A stretch of DNA of 64,000 nt from Laguncularia racemosa (taxonomy: Eukaryota > Streptophyta > Magnoliopsida > Myrtales > Combretaceae), in contig JBBMOL010000098.1 in the NCBI GenBank assembly GCA_037954665.1, positions 1,736,001-1,800,000 of the forward strand, in the 5' to 3' direction. Positions 53,937 through 64,000 of the stretch are shown one piece after another. The notes under the pieces were generated by a model. It did not search any database. It saw nothing but the letters and a program-made list of their open reading frames with translations, and was not told where the DNA came from. Within the stretch, counting starts at the first letter, position 1, and the number at the start of each line of letters is the position of its first letter. The position numbers and the translations under genes are program-made.

Positions 53937-54521
53937 CTACCACCTATGCTTGCTGTTCTTACTGGTTGTTTTTGTTCTTACATACCCTCTCCACATGGCC
54001 AAATTGTTTGCATGATTGACATTGCACATTTGACCTAAACCAACAATAATTCTCAAATTGGCCCTTCCTTTTGGAATAAGGACAAGGAGGATATCTCTTC
54101 TTGCTGCCAGTTTTGTTTTCGTAGCCTTCATACTTCTCTTTATCCTTCTTTTCACCAGATTACTTTGCCTAACTCTATCACTACCCATGTACATCTCCTT
54201 AAGCTTGTCCCAAGCCTCCTTTGGTGTTTCACAAACCATAATCCTCATGAAAATTGAGTTTGAGACTACTTCCTAAATATGAGACAAAGCTCTTAGAGCT
54301 TTTCTTAGCTCTTCTTCATGAGACTTGATTTGATTAAGAGTTGGATTTTGACCCAAAGGTTATGGTCGTTTTTCAACTTCAACCCATTGCCACAAACCAA
54401 GGCCTTTCAAGTGAGTTTTCATCTTAACAGCCCAAACTTGGTAGTTTTCACTATCAAGAATCGAAAGTGTAGGAGTTGCAGTTATTGTATTGCTAGAAGC
54501 CATAAAGTTTTGAGGATTTGA
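53937..54521 (-). pseudogene. gag: Copia gag remnants
   Basis: 54,248-53,937 reads MRIMVCETPKEAWDKLKEMYMGSDRVRQSNLVKRRIK, the UBN2 gag core, followed by a decayed zinc-knuckle region. Upstream, on the same strand to about 54,500, lie words of the gag start (NYQVWAVKMKTHLKGLGLWQW-like). Stops and frame shifts are frequent. Confidence 0.8.
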
Positions 54522-54631
54522 AGGGTTTGAAGTATGAGTTTTTAGAGTTTTTTTTTTTTCTCTTGTTGGTTTTCTCTATTTTTATCTCAAAAGCATAGGC
54601 CCTCTAAGATCAAAGTAGCTCTGATAACACT

Positions 54632-54934
54632 TGTTGGTTTTCTGTAAGCTAAGAAGAAGGAGAATAGAGGAAAACTTTTCAAAAATTCAAAAAAAAAAAA
54701 AGCACTCATATTTTTTGAGCTATAACTTTCATTCATTTTCATATTGACGTGCTTGCAAGTGTAAGTCAAAAAATATCTTACCTACTCTTTAGAAAAAAAA
54801 GAAAAAACTATTTTTAATTCACTAATTTGTCTCCAAAACTTTAATGAGATTCACACATTGGTCAACAATACAACAAAATACCATAATTTAGTGCCTAAAT
54901 TTCTGCAGTAAAATAACAAAAAATTAATCTTGTA
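54632..54934 (-). repeat. 5' LTR of the split Copia
   Basis: Right terminal repeat beginning TGTTGGTTTTCTGTAAGC, two bases from the primer-binding site. It is matched to 45,139-45,424. Confidence 0.88.
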
Positions 54935-55447
54935 GGCTGACAGCAAAATCATCATTGCACTAACATAAAGGCCTTGGCCCTATCATATTGACTAGCATAA
55001 GCCATGATTCTTAATTTTAGTTTTAGTTTTCTTTATTGATGATACCGGAAAAAATATGGATACTAATAGATCTTTCTTTTCTTTGGCAAACAATATCAAC
55101 GGGTTTATTGCTATGTAAATCAAAATCTATATCACCAACTATCGTTGCTGTATCAACCAATAAGACAAATCGATGTTTCCAAACATATGTTTTTCTTTTT
55201 TTTCCCTTTTTGTTAATTACACAGTAAATAAATGCTCAACCAGTTCAAATAATCATGATCCAATCAGAGATCAAAAACCCGAGTCTATAAAAGGAAAAGT
55301 TCAATAGGTGAACCAGTCCCATCAACACACAGCCAATAACATTTGTCTCTATCCGAACTTTCAAACTCGATGGGGGTTCCGAATGAAACTAAGTGTCCTC
55401 CATACAATTTTCCCCCAGTGAAGCTAGTCAGTCAGCTGCATTAATGC
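54935..55447. other. Non-coding spacer, no gene recognised
   Basis: About 510 bases between two Copia elements. A plus-strand open frame of 63 codons (55,036-55,227) shows no known motif. No continuation of the histidine-kinase-like exons is visible. Confidence 0.5.
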
Positions 55448-55452
55448 ACTAT

Positions 55453-55661
55453 TGTAAATATTAATAGATATTTATCTCAGCTTGTAAATAAGAGCATGTG
55501 ACTTTATTTTGTATATAAATACTCGTTGCACATATCACAGTTTGTTACACACACCCAATAACAGAATTCTTTCACTATACAACTACTCTCTGCAACTCTT
55601 TTTCATCGTCTTGTCGTAGTGCAGTAAGTCATTCTTTACTTCAAGAATTTTCAATTAGTTG
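55453..55661 (+). repeat. 5' LTR, first part
   Basis: Shares TATAAATACTCGTTG, TTTGTTACACACAC, AATTCTTTCAC and AGTAAGTCATT words with 63,262-63,445. TATATAAATACTCG is the likely TATA region. The last 13 bases of the LTR are displaced to 58,936-58,948 by the nested insertion. Confidence 0.88.
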
Positions 55662-56005
55662 TGTTGAGGTCTGAATCGTGTGTTAGGGTTTATAGAATCC
55701 CTAGCACAATGTTATATATTATAAATATAAAATTATAAAATTGTCCTTAAATAATATAATTAATTATCCTAATACTCTCTCTTAAGCTAGAGCATATATA
55801 TCATATGCTTTCAGCTTGTTATATATATAATTCATTTAAAACCTCTAAGTGACTGAGTGAATATATTGGCAAGTTGATTTTTTGACTTTGCATAACATAT
55901 ATCAATTTCTTTGCTCAACAAATTTTCACAAATAAAGTGACAATCAATCTCAATATGTTTTGTGCATTCATGAAATACTGGATTTGATGCTATGTGTAGA
56001 GCAGC

Positions 56006-57783
56006 TTAGTTATCACATATTAACTTCACTGGTTGTGATTGTGGAAGCCCAAGTTCTAACAAATGCTTAAACCAAAGTAATTCATAGGTTATAAATGCCA
56101 TTGCTCTATATTCAGACTCTACACTTGATCTTACTACTATAGTTTGCTTCTTATTCTTCCATGAGATAAGATTACCACCAAAAAACAAGTAATATCCCGT
56201 TGTTGATCTCCTTTCTAAAGGTGAACCTACCCAATCAACATGTGTGTATCCAATAACATTAATGTGCCCATGGTCTTTATACAAAATACCTTGACCTGGA
56301 AATAATGTAAAATGTGACTAGCAACATTCCAATGGCTAGTGTGAGGTGAGCCCATGAATTAGTTGAATACACTAACTACAATAGATATATTAGGACGTGT
56401 CACAATTAAGCTTACCAATCAACCTTTTATATCTCTCTAGATCATCTAAAACATATCCTTCACTAGGCAAAAGTTTTACATTAGGATCCATGAGTGAATC
56501 AACTAGTTTTACTCTAGCTAAACTAGTCTCAAACAACAAATCAAGCACATACTTCCGTTGTGACAGATATATTCCTTACTTAGATCGAGCAACTTCAATT
56601 CCAAGGAAATATTTTAAATTATCCATGTTCTTGGTTTGGAAGTTCTGCTATAAGAAATCCTTCAATTTCTCAATGCCCATATGGTCATCTCTTGAAATCA
56701 CAATATCCTCAACATATAAAACTAGTATAATTTTCTTACCATTACGGTGCTGATAAAACACAAAATGATTTGAATTACATCTATGGAGACCAAATTCAAT
56801 CACAATTGAACTAAATCTACTAAACCAAGCATGTGGAGATTATTTTAACCCATACAAAGATTTCTTTAAGTAGCAAACCAACCTTATCTCCCCCAGAACA
56901 ACAAAACTAGATAGTTGTTCCATATACACCTCTTCGTCAAGATCACCATAGAGAAAGGCGTTTTTTATATCTAGTTGGTGCAAAGGCCAATGATAAGTAG
57001 CAACAAGTGAGATTAAAGAACGTATCAAAGTTATCTTAGCCACTGGTGAAAAGGTATCTTAATAATCAACACCATATGCTTGAGTGTAACCTTTCATAAC
57101 TAAATGTACCTTTAGTTGATGAATAGTGCCATTAGTTAACACTTTTATAGAGAATATCCATCAACATCCAATTGTAGATTTACTAGCAACAAGAGACAAA
57201 AGATCCCACGTATCATTATAATATAAAGTAAAAATTTCTTCTTGCATAGTTGCTAGCTAGTTAAGATGAGCTAAGGCTTCTAAAGCAAAACTTGGAATAG
57301 AATTGGTTGATAATGATGAAATAAAAGAGACATATGAAGGTGAGAGAGAAGAGCAGGTAAGAACATTTGAAAGCGGATGACGAATAAGAGGGTGGATGAA
57401 ATGCTTAACCTTTTTCAATGCAATGGGAAGATCAAGATCAGTTGAGGGAAGACTTGAGTCTAGAGAAGGAGTTGATGGAGGAGAAGAGTCTTATGGGATA
57501 GTACGCTATTGATGAATATAAACTTGCATATCCGACTAGTTTAGATGAGGGAATCCTTAAGACAATGGCAAATTAGAGGAATCATCCTATGATGTTAGTA
57601 TAGTAATAGTAGCACATTGACCAACTGAAAAGGAATCATGTGAAGATGGAGATGGTAATATAGGAGGAATGCACCTGTATCATTCGAGACATACATAAAC
57701 TTGAGATAATCCCACACATCTTTACAAGTACTAAAGCTATTGCATAAATTGAATATATGAGGTTCCATTGAATTCCATAACAA
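56006..57783 (-). pseudogene. pol: Copia gag trace, RT and RNase H of the small element
   Basis: 57,783-57,595 begins LWNSMEPHIFNLCNSFSTCKDVWDYLKFMYVSND, a gag core. 57,043-56,840 has MAKITLIRSLISLVATYHWPLHQLDIKNAFLYGDLDEEVYMEQ, the RT start, and KKSLYGLK. The middle of RT is in broken frames near 56,400-56,750. 56,284-56,006 is RNase H: YTHVDWVGSPLERRSTTGYYLFFGGNLISWKNKKQTIVVRSSVESEYRAM. Integrase is missing, explaining the short length. Confidence 0.85.
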
Positions 57784-58817
57784 ATGAAGATATCATTGAT
57801 CAATTTAATCCCATTATGTGTACTTGTTATCGATCTCTTTAGAGGGTGAATTTATCAATATCTTAAGATGGCCTTGACTACAAAAAAAATGCTTAAATCA
57901 TATTGAAAGTAATTTCTACCATTCAATTTGATGAAATTAAGTGACAGAACAAATGATGTAGGCAGCATAATGACAAATTTATCCATGATAAGTGATGCAC
58001 TAATTTATACCTAAAACATAAGAAAATTCAAACAACCCTAATTGAACAGTCATGATGATAGACAACTCCCTAAACATACTTAACCAATGGCATATTTTTC
58101 AAATTAAATCATTTTAACAAAGAACAAAGATATTCTTTAAATCCACATCAAGGAATTTTGTATGTTGTAAGACCTCAATCAAACTTGTGGTGGTGATAGT
58201 GGCTGGATGAGAGAGTATTCGCAATGGTGGCTGATATTGTAAAGTTAAATTTAGATGGCTCTCGCCACCATTAACTCAAGTGCGTGTGTCGTAGTTATCA
58301 ACTTCAGATGGTGGTGTTTATCCTAGTGCGATAGTGAAGTAGTTTGGCATCAACCAGGCAATAGCAAAAAAACATGGAAAGAGAGGCTCGATGGTGGTCA
58401 TCAATGAGGTGGTCGAGTCTTCTTCAAATGTGGTGGTTGGTGGCAGTTCTGATCTTAAAGGTAGCGACTTTAGGTTACTAAAATGATTGAGGATTCTATA
58501 GGTAGTGCTTCTTCTCCATTTTTTGGTGTTTGTGGCTAAATTCGAAGAGAGAGTGTGTGGGTCATGGTTTTTAATGGTGTTTTGGTGTTTAGAGATCATG
58601 GTGACGTTTGTGGATGATGAAAGGTTAGAATTTGTGATGGCTATTGTGGCTTTTTTTTAATGTTTTGTTATGCTCATGGGTTTTGTTGAGGGGTTTGGTT
58701 AGCATTTATGGTAGCAATGAAAGTGGGCAGCGATGGTCGACAATGTTGATGGTGGTAATGGATTTGGTGGTGGGTGGTGGAAGGTAGATGGTAATCGTTA
58801 ACCCAACTCTAATACCA
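57784..58817 (-). other. Leader region of the small Copia
   Basis: Non-coding or too decayed to read. It includes a GTGG-rich segment (about 58,190-58,800) whose minus-strand frame 58,599-58,318 shows no known motif. It lies between gag and the primer-binding site and is probably 5' leader plus captured sequence. Confidence 0.4.
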
Positions 58818-58948
58818 TGTTGAGGTTTGAATTGTTTACTAGGGTTTATCGAATCCCTAGTACAATATTATATATCATAAATGAACAAATACAAAATTGT
58901 CCTTGATTAATATAATTAATTATCATAATAAGCTACTCATTCTTAACA

Positions 58949-59800
58949 TGGTATCAAAGCATATGTTTGCAATTGTTTGATTGAATTTCATTTTTGATCT
59001 TGAAAATGTGTCAAATCCTAAAGGAATCAATATGATTCTGAATATAGATATGACTTGTAGTGATCCTTTATACTTGTCTGGATCAAACAATCCTGGAACC
59101 TTGATTACAAATGTAGTTTTCAATGGAACAAATTTTATCAGTTGGAGTAAGGCAATAAGACTAGCTCTTTAGGAAAAGGCGAAGTAAGGTTTATCAATAG
59201 ATCAAGTACAAAACTTGAAGGTGATCCAATGAATGAACATAGATTGATTAGGTGTGATTTTATGGTTTGTTCTTGGATTTTAAATTCAATGACGAAAGAA
59301 CTTTTTGAGGGCTTTATGTATTCGACATCAACTAAAGATCTTTAGGAAGATATATGTGAGTGATTTGGTATGTTGAATGGACCTTTGCTTTATCAGTTAC
59401 GTAGTGAGATTTTCAATTTTAAACAAGGAAATTTGAATGTAACGATGTACTTCGACAAGCTAAAAAGAACATGGGATGAATTAAACAATATTTCTACTAT
59501 GCTAGAATGTGTTTGTGGTGCTATGCAACAATGTGAGTGTGAAATTGTAGAGAATTTTCTGGAAATGAGCAATAGAAACAAATTGATTTAGTTTCTTGTG
59601 TTTAAATGATTCTTTTGGGAACACAAGAAATCAAATATTGTCTATGGATCCAAAACCAACTGTAGCTTAATACTTGGTTTATTAAGTTGGAAAATAAAAA
59701 CAAGTAACATCTAGAAGTAGTGTAAATGATGATGATTTAGCCTTTTCTATTAAGAATAAGAGGAATGGAGGACAAGAAAGATTGAAAAGGGAACGGATTT
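58949..59800 (+). pseudogene. gag: Copia gag of the plus-strand element
   Basis: 58,981-59,172 has NPKGINMILNIDMTCSDPLYLSGSNNPGTLITNVVFNGTNFISWSKAIRLAL. 59,370-59,591 has LLYQLRSEIFNFKQGNLNVTMYFDKLKRTWDELNNI. Both are the Copia DUF4219/UBN2 gag. Stops at about 59,172 and 59,345 split the frame. The first primer-binding base is at 58,949. Confidence 0.85.
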
Positions 59801-60059
59801 GGAGGAAGGCCACCTTGTGTGACATATTGTTGATCAATATTTCAAAATTATTTGTTTTCTAGATTGGTATAAGAATAATAAAGAAAGAAGGAACAATAAA
59901 GTTGTAGCATAGGTTGAATCAACCTCTTTTGATACTCCTCTCGACATTCATAGTCAAAATTCAATAGCTTCAAATGAATCATAGTTAGTTGCCAAGATCT
60001 GTAATGAAGTCATGAAAATGTTGAAAGTTAAAGGCCTAAAAGATGTTAATCCACATGTT

Positions 60060-61422
60060 TCCATGATGACTTTTGCAAGTACTAGTTTCAATCTTACTTC
60101 TTTTGTATAAAATGATAATAGTGTGTGTTCTTAGATTGTAGATACAAGTGTGTTGGACGACATGAAACCATATTCTCGCATTTTAGCCAATAAACATACA
60201 CTAGCTTCACCCATTTTAATCAAATTACCTTATGGTAGTGAAAACTTTATCCAAATTGTTGGAAGTGTTATGATCAATGATCATATCACTTTGAATAATG
60301 TGTACCAAGATTCTATTACAACCTTCTATCAATCAATAAACTACTTGAAAGTAGTGGTTTGATTGCAATTTTTAACCCTCTTAAATGCTTGTTTCAAGAC
60401 TAGAACAATGAGGATATAGTGGCATTTGTCGATGCATGTTGTGGCCTTTATATCTTGAAGTCTAATCTAGCTATTGTTTCTAATTAGATCAAGTTCATTT
60501 TCTCACAATGTATTGTCCTTTAATAATGACATGTCAATAGATCAATAGATCTTTAACATCAAAGATTCCGACATGCTTCTGTTTCAAAAATTTTGCAATT
60601 GCCTCAATGTAACCACTTGAATGTGTCAAATTTTTACTATGATACTTGTTTCCTTGCCAAATTTTATTGTTTTCCCTTTTTATTTTAGTGTATCTAGATC
60701 ATTGCATCCTTTTGATTTGATTCATATTGATATTTGGGGACCTTATAATACATACTCTATTTCTAGCACTAAATTTTTTCTTACTATAGTAGATGACATG
60801 ACTAGATGTACTTGGACTTTTTTAATGGGACATAAAACTCAAACACCTTCATTTCTTACACCATAACTCAATTTAATTCTATTCCTAAGAATTTAAGTTA
60901 GATAATGGAAGTGAATTCTTATCCAAGAAATGTCAAGATATCTTTTCCAAACACGGTATTCTTCACCAAAAATGGGTTGTTTACACCTGACAACAAAACA
61001 GGGTTGTAAGACGAAAACACTGACATTTATTAGACACGGCTGGAGGTCTTAGGATACATGCCAATATACCAAAATATTTTTGGGGAGAATGTATTTTGAT
61101 AGCCACATTCCTCATAAATAAATTTCCAATTTAATCTCTTCAATGGAAAACTTCTTTTAAATTACTCTATAACATACTACCTTCATATGATCGTTTGAAA
61201 ACATTTGATTGTCTATATTATGTAGCCTCTAATCCTAAATCGAGGGACAAATTTGTTGCTAGAAGTAGGCATTGTGTGTTTGTAGGATACCCATCTAATC
61301 AAAAGGGTTACAACCTTTATGATTTACATATACAACGGTTGTTTATTAGTAGGGATGTATTCTTTCTTGAACATATATTTCCTTTTCAAATAGACGAATC
61401 CAACTTCAGCTTCTTTATTTGA
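60060..61422 (+). pseudogene. pol: Copia protease region and integrase, broken
   Basis: 60,150-60,362 corresponds to the protease/pre-integrase region (ILIKLPYGSENFIQIVGSVMINDHITLNNV). 60,621-60,866 has HPFDLIHIDIWGPYNTYSISSTKFFLTIVDDMTRCTWTFLMGHKTQ, with the first catalytic Asp. Past frame breaks come a GSEF word near 60,905 and later 61,195-61,422 with FDCLYYVASNPKSRDKFVARSRHCVFVGYPSNQKGYNLYDL. The catalytic Glu region near 61,000 (an EQNG-like word) is damaged. Confidence 0.82.
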
Positions 61423-61739
61423 TCATCATCATTTATTTCCTATTTCTTCTGAAACAAAGATAGCACATGATGTTATGAATACTTGTCCTCCTTAATGTTA
61501 GTCCTCCTTCACAAACTCATGTTGAGCCTTCCCTTTGTTCTCAAGTTGTTCCCGTTCATCAATCACAAAGATCAAAACAACCACCTATTTGGCTTAAGGA
61601 CTTTATACACAATGTTCATCTTGCATCAGCAGATTTGCAAGCCTGTCCTACATCCCCTTATCCCCTTTTCCACAATCATTCATTTGATAACCTACCTCAT
61701 AGTTATGTGGTTTCATTAGCAAATGTATTTGCTATCATA

Positions 61740-63230
61740 GAACCTTGGAACTATCATGAAGTTAAGAGTGATTCTAATTAGGTTGATGTAATGAATAAAG
61801 AGCTTTTAGCTTTGGAATCAAATCATACATGGGAAATTACTTATTTACCTCCAAGAAAGTAAGCAATTGGATCCAAATGGGTTTATAAAATCAAATATAA
61901 ACTAAATGGTTCAATTGAGTGATATAAAGCACGTTTAGTAGCAAAAGGATATAATCAAGTACAAGGAGTTAATTATACTCACACTTTCTCACAAGTTGCA
62001 AAACTTACCTTGATTAGAATTTTGCTTCTTATTGCCTCAACTAAAAATTGGTATATCCATCAATAGGATATTAATAATGCTTTTCTACATGGTTTTTTGG
62101 ATGAAGACATTTATATACTTCCGCTAGATGAATATTCTATTGCAAGGTTAGGAAAAGTTTGTAAACTTGTTAAGTCCTTATATGGACTTAAACGAGCTTC
62201 ATGCCAATAGAATAAGGAATTTTTTTAATTCATTGTTTCACTTGGCTTTATATAATCTAAATCAAATTATTCACTATTCACTTGACAAAATGATACTAGT
62301 TTATTATTGTATTAGTGTACCTAGATGATGTTTTGTTAATTGGGGATTCACTTTTAGATATTGAAAGTGTTGATCTACCCTTAATAAAGCCTTTACTATT
62401 AAAGATCTTAAAGAAGTTCATTTCTTCTTAGGAATTGAAATCTATCAAATGCAAAGTGGTTTTATTTTAAATTAGCAGAAGTTTGTGCTTAATTTACTTA
62501 TTGATACTAGTTTATCTAGTGCAAAACCTACAAAAGCTCCTTTTCCTCAAGGTATGCGTCCATATGAGTGTGATGGTAATTTACTTTTTAACCCTAGCAC
62601 ATTTTGACATATTGTTAGTCATCTTTTGTACCTGACTATTACAAAACCAGATTTATCCTTTGTTGCACAACAGTCGAGCTAATTTGTATCTCAGCCTCGA
62701 GCATCCCATTTTGATGTAATTGTTCATGTTCTTAAATATGTTAAAGGAACTATTGATAGAGGACTGTTTTTTCCTTCTTCTAGTTCCCTTTCATTAGTCA
62801 AATATAGTGATGTAGATGGGGGGAGTTCACGTGTTGATAGGAAATCTCTTTCTAGTTATTGTATTTTCCTTAGCATCTTGCTAGTTTCATGGAAAACTAA
62901 AAAACAAGCATCAGTTTCTACATCATCCACTAAGGCAGAATATAGAAGTATGTCATTGACGATTAAAGAACTTTTATGGATCTCTTATATCCTTTGTGAC
63001 CTTAAAGTTATTGTTCCATTGCCTATCACTTTGTTTACGAATAGTAAGTCAACTAAGACGATAGTAGAAAATCCTTATCTCTATAGGCATATTAAACATA
63101 TTGAAATAGATATACACTTCACATAAGACCATGTTTCTTCTAGATTTTTACAAACTCATCATATACCTTCTCATCTTCAATTAGCTAATCTAATTACTAA
63201 AAATGTAGAGTTATAATTATCATTTTCCTT
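61740..63230 (+). pseudogene. pol: Copia RT and RNase H of the plus-strand element
   Basis: Readable in order with stops: LALESNHTWEIT, GSKWVYKIKYKLNGSIE, KARLVAKGYNQVQGVNYTHTFSQVAK, INNAFLHGFLDEDIYI, SLYGLKRAS, the Y/L-D-D region near 62,320, then IKDLKEVHFFLGIEI. RNase H follows from about 62,800, with DRKSLSSYCIFL and 62,878-63,126 (VSWKTKKQASVSTSSTKAEYRSM...YRHIKHIEIDIHF). There are many nonsense codons. Confidence 0.85.
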
Positions 63231-63246
63231 GTCCAAGTTAAGGGGG

Positions 63247-63458
63247 TGGTGGATCTTCGCTTGTAAGTAGGAGCACATAACTTTATTTTGCAAATAAATA
63301 CTCGTTGTACATAACACGATTTGTTACACACACAATAACAAAATTCTTTCACCATACAACTACTTTCCACAACTCTTCTTCATCCTCTCGTCATAGTGTA
63401 GTAAGTCATTTCTTTACTTCAAGAATCTTTCATTTCGATTAGTTATTCATTCTTAACA
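63247..63458 (+). repeat. 3' LTR of the plus-strand Copia
   Basis: Starts after the GGGGG polypurine tract and ends CATTCTTAACA, matching the 5' LTR end preserved at 58,936-58,948. It is undisturbed, so it records the sequence at the nested insertion point. Confidence 0.88.
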
Positions 63459-63463
63459 ACTAT

Positions 63464-64000
63464 GTTACAATTCTCTTAACCTCAACTTGATGAAACTTCT
63501 TATTTCCTTTCCCGCATCATACAACAATATTAGAAAGATGAATTTAATTAAGATCTTGTTTCTTTATCCAGTTATACACTTTAGCCATTATATTTCTCAT
63601 ACTCACATTTGTTGCTAAGTTCAACCCTCAAAGATACTCCATAATTCGGCTTCGACTAGGGAGGATTGGAGTTTTTAATCTGGTTTGGCAAGTTCATCAT
63701 AATTTATTTTCATCCACCCATCTTGGGGAAGGTTCTATCAAAGATGGTTCAAAGAATTCATATGAGATGGCCTCTTCACTATACTAGAAGCCCAAAATTC
63801 TATAACTAAGATTGTTGCAGTGTTGATCCAATTCAGGTTCCATTTCGAAGCATCATAAATTCTTTGGCTTCTTTCTTTTTAGATACCCCATTGAGTAAAC
63901 AGAAAATTATAAGCTCATGGTCTCCTCAAACTTAGCCTTTGAGAGCAAGGGAGAATGCTATTAGTTTCTAACCAATCATGCAGTGGGAGGGAGAGGGAAG
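63464..64000. other. Non-coding sequence, nothing recognised
   Basis: No open frame over 60 codons and no terminal-repeat partner in the window. It is somewhat GC-richer and less homopolymeric than the retroelement areas. It could be host intergenic sequence or part of an element running off the window. Confidence 0.5.

Larger units (their letters stand above)
45139..54934 (-). mobile_element. Copia retrotransposon split by a Gypsy insertion
   Basis: LTRs at 45,139-45,424 and 54,632-54,934 both begin TGTT(A/G)GTTTT(C/T)TGTAAGC and end near CTTGTA. A primer-binding site TGTTATCAGAGC (minus strand, 54,618-54,629; one mismatch to the initiator-Met consensus) lies next to the right LTR and sets the direction. 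A polypurine tract, AAAAGGGAGAAG, adjoins the left LTR (about 45,425-45,438). Without the inserted Gypsy the element is about 3.95 kb. Every domain is broken. No target duplication could be found, so the right boundary may be off by some bases. Confidence 0.85.
55662..58930 (-). mobile_element. Small decayed Copia inserted in the 5' LTR of another Copia
   Basis: A 3.27-kb element with 113-base LTRs at 55,662-55,774 and 58,818-58,930 (TGTTGAGGT...ATTAATTATC-TAATA). The primer-binding site TGGTATTAGAGT (minus strand, 58,806-58,817) directly abuts the right LTR. The polypurine tract GCTTAAGAGAGAG adjoins the left LTR. Flanking 5-mers agttg and agcta are each one change from agtta, the sequence at this spot in the undisturbed 3' LTR of the host element, which supports a target duplication. 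Gag and integrase are mostly lost. Confidence 0.88.
55453..63458 (+). mobile_element. Plus-strand Copia retrotransposon with a nested insertion
   Basis: A perfect target duplication actat lies at 55,448-55,452 and 63,459-63,463. The 5' LTR (55,453-55,661 plus 58,936-58,948) is cut by another Copia. The 3' LTR is 63,247-63,458. The primer-binding site TGGTATCAAAGC (58,949-58,960; one mismatch to the initiator-Met consensus) immediately follows the LTR end. The polypurine tract AAGTTAAGGGGGTGG is at about 63,235-63,249. Coding order is gag, protease region, integrase, RT, RNase H, all broken. Without the insertion the element is about 4.7 kb. Confidence 0.9.

Noticed and set aside
45134..54940. 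Target duplication for the split Copia
   Set aside because: tatag on the left and ggctg on the right do not match, and shifting the boundary by a few bases gives no convincing pair.
58318..58599. Minus-strand 93-codon open frame in the small Copia leader
   Set aside because: It has no known motif and its Thr/Ser-rich content reflects a GTGG-rich opposite strand.

Overview
The window looks like nuclear DNA of a flowering plant, most likely a eudicot. It is AT-rich and dominated by LTR retrotransposons of the plant Copia and Gypsy types, several with primer-binding sites matching plant initiator-Met tRNA. The only clear host coding sequence is a CNL-type NB-ARC disease-resistance segment with plant-style GT-AG introns. 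The species cannot be named from the sequence. No rRNA gene, tRNA gene, CRISPR array or bacterial-type operon is visible.

Layout. 1-4.7 kb: non-coding repeats and a small non-autonomous LTR element (about 2.84-4.21 kb) with 87-bp internal repeats. 4.8-35.4 kb: two diverged direct copies of an LTR-like repeat (4.82-6.83 and 32.70-35.35 kb) enclose a decayed Gypsy Tat-like gag on the plus strand (9.08-10.6 kb) and a roughly 38-bp tandem array (31.68-32.48 kb). This is probably one old non-autonomous element. Two younger elements sit inside it: a near-complete Sirevirus-like Copia (13,875-24,033, minus strand, TSD caagt) and a Gypsy (24,444-31,005, minus strand). 36,452-40,097: an internally deleted Copia (minus strand, TSD aaaca). 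About 40.5-42.4 kb: an AT-rich stretch with inverted subterminal repeats.

42,667-45,027: the most unusual locus. A coiled-coil/NB-ARC segment stops just before its ARC2/LRR part. It is followed, through canonical phase-compatible introns, by exons encoding a transmembrane segment and part of a CHASE domain like that of cytokinin-receptor histidine kinases. The gene is then cut off by retrotransposon sequence. It may be an NLR-receptor chimera or two abutting gene remnants.

45,139-54,934: a Copia (minus strand) whose reverse transcriptase is interrupted by a Gypsy chromovirus-like element (46,001-51,841, TSD atctt). 55,453-63,458: a plus-strand Copia (TSD actat) whose 5' LTR was hit by a small minus-strand Copia (55,662-58,930). 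The last 540 bases hold nothing recognised.

Nearly all coding sequence belongs to retroelement gag-pol. Most of it is broken by stops and frameshifts. The Sirevirus-like element is the least decayed, with two LTRs that are clearly very similar, intact ends and long open frames, including an extra open frame downstream of pol.
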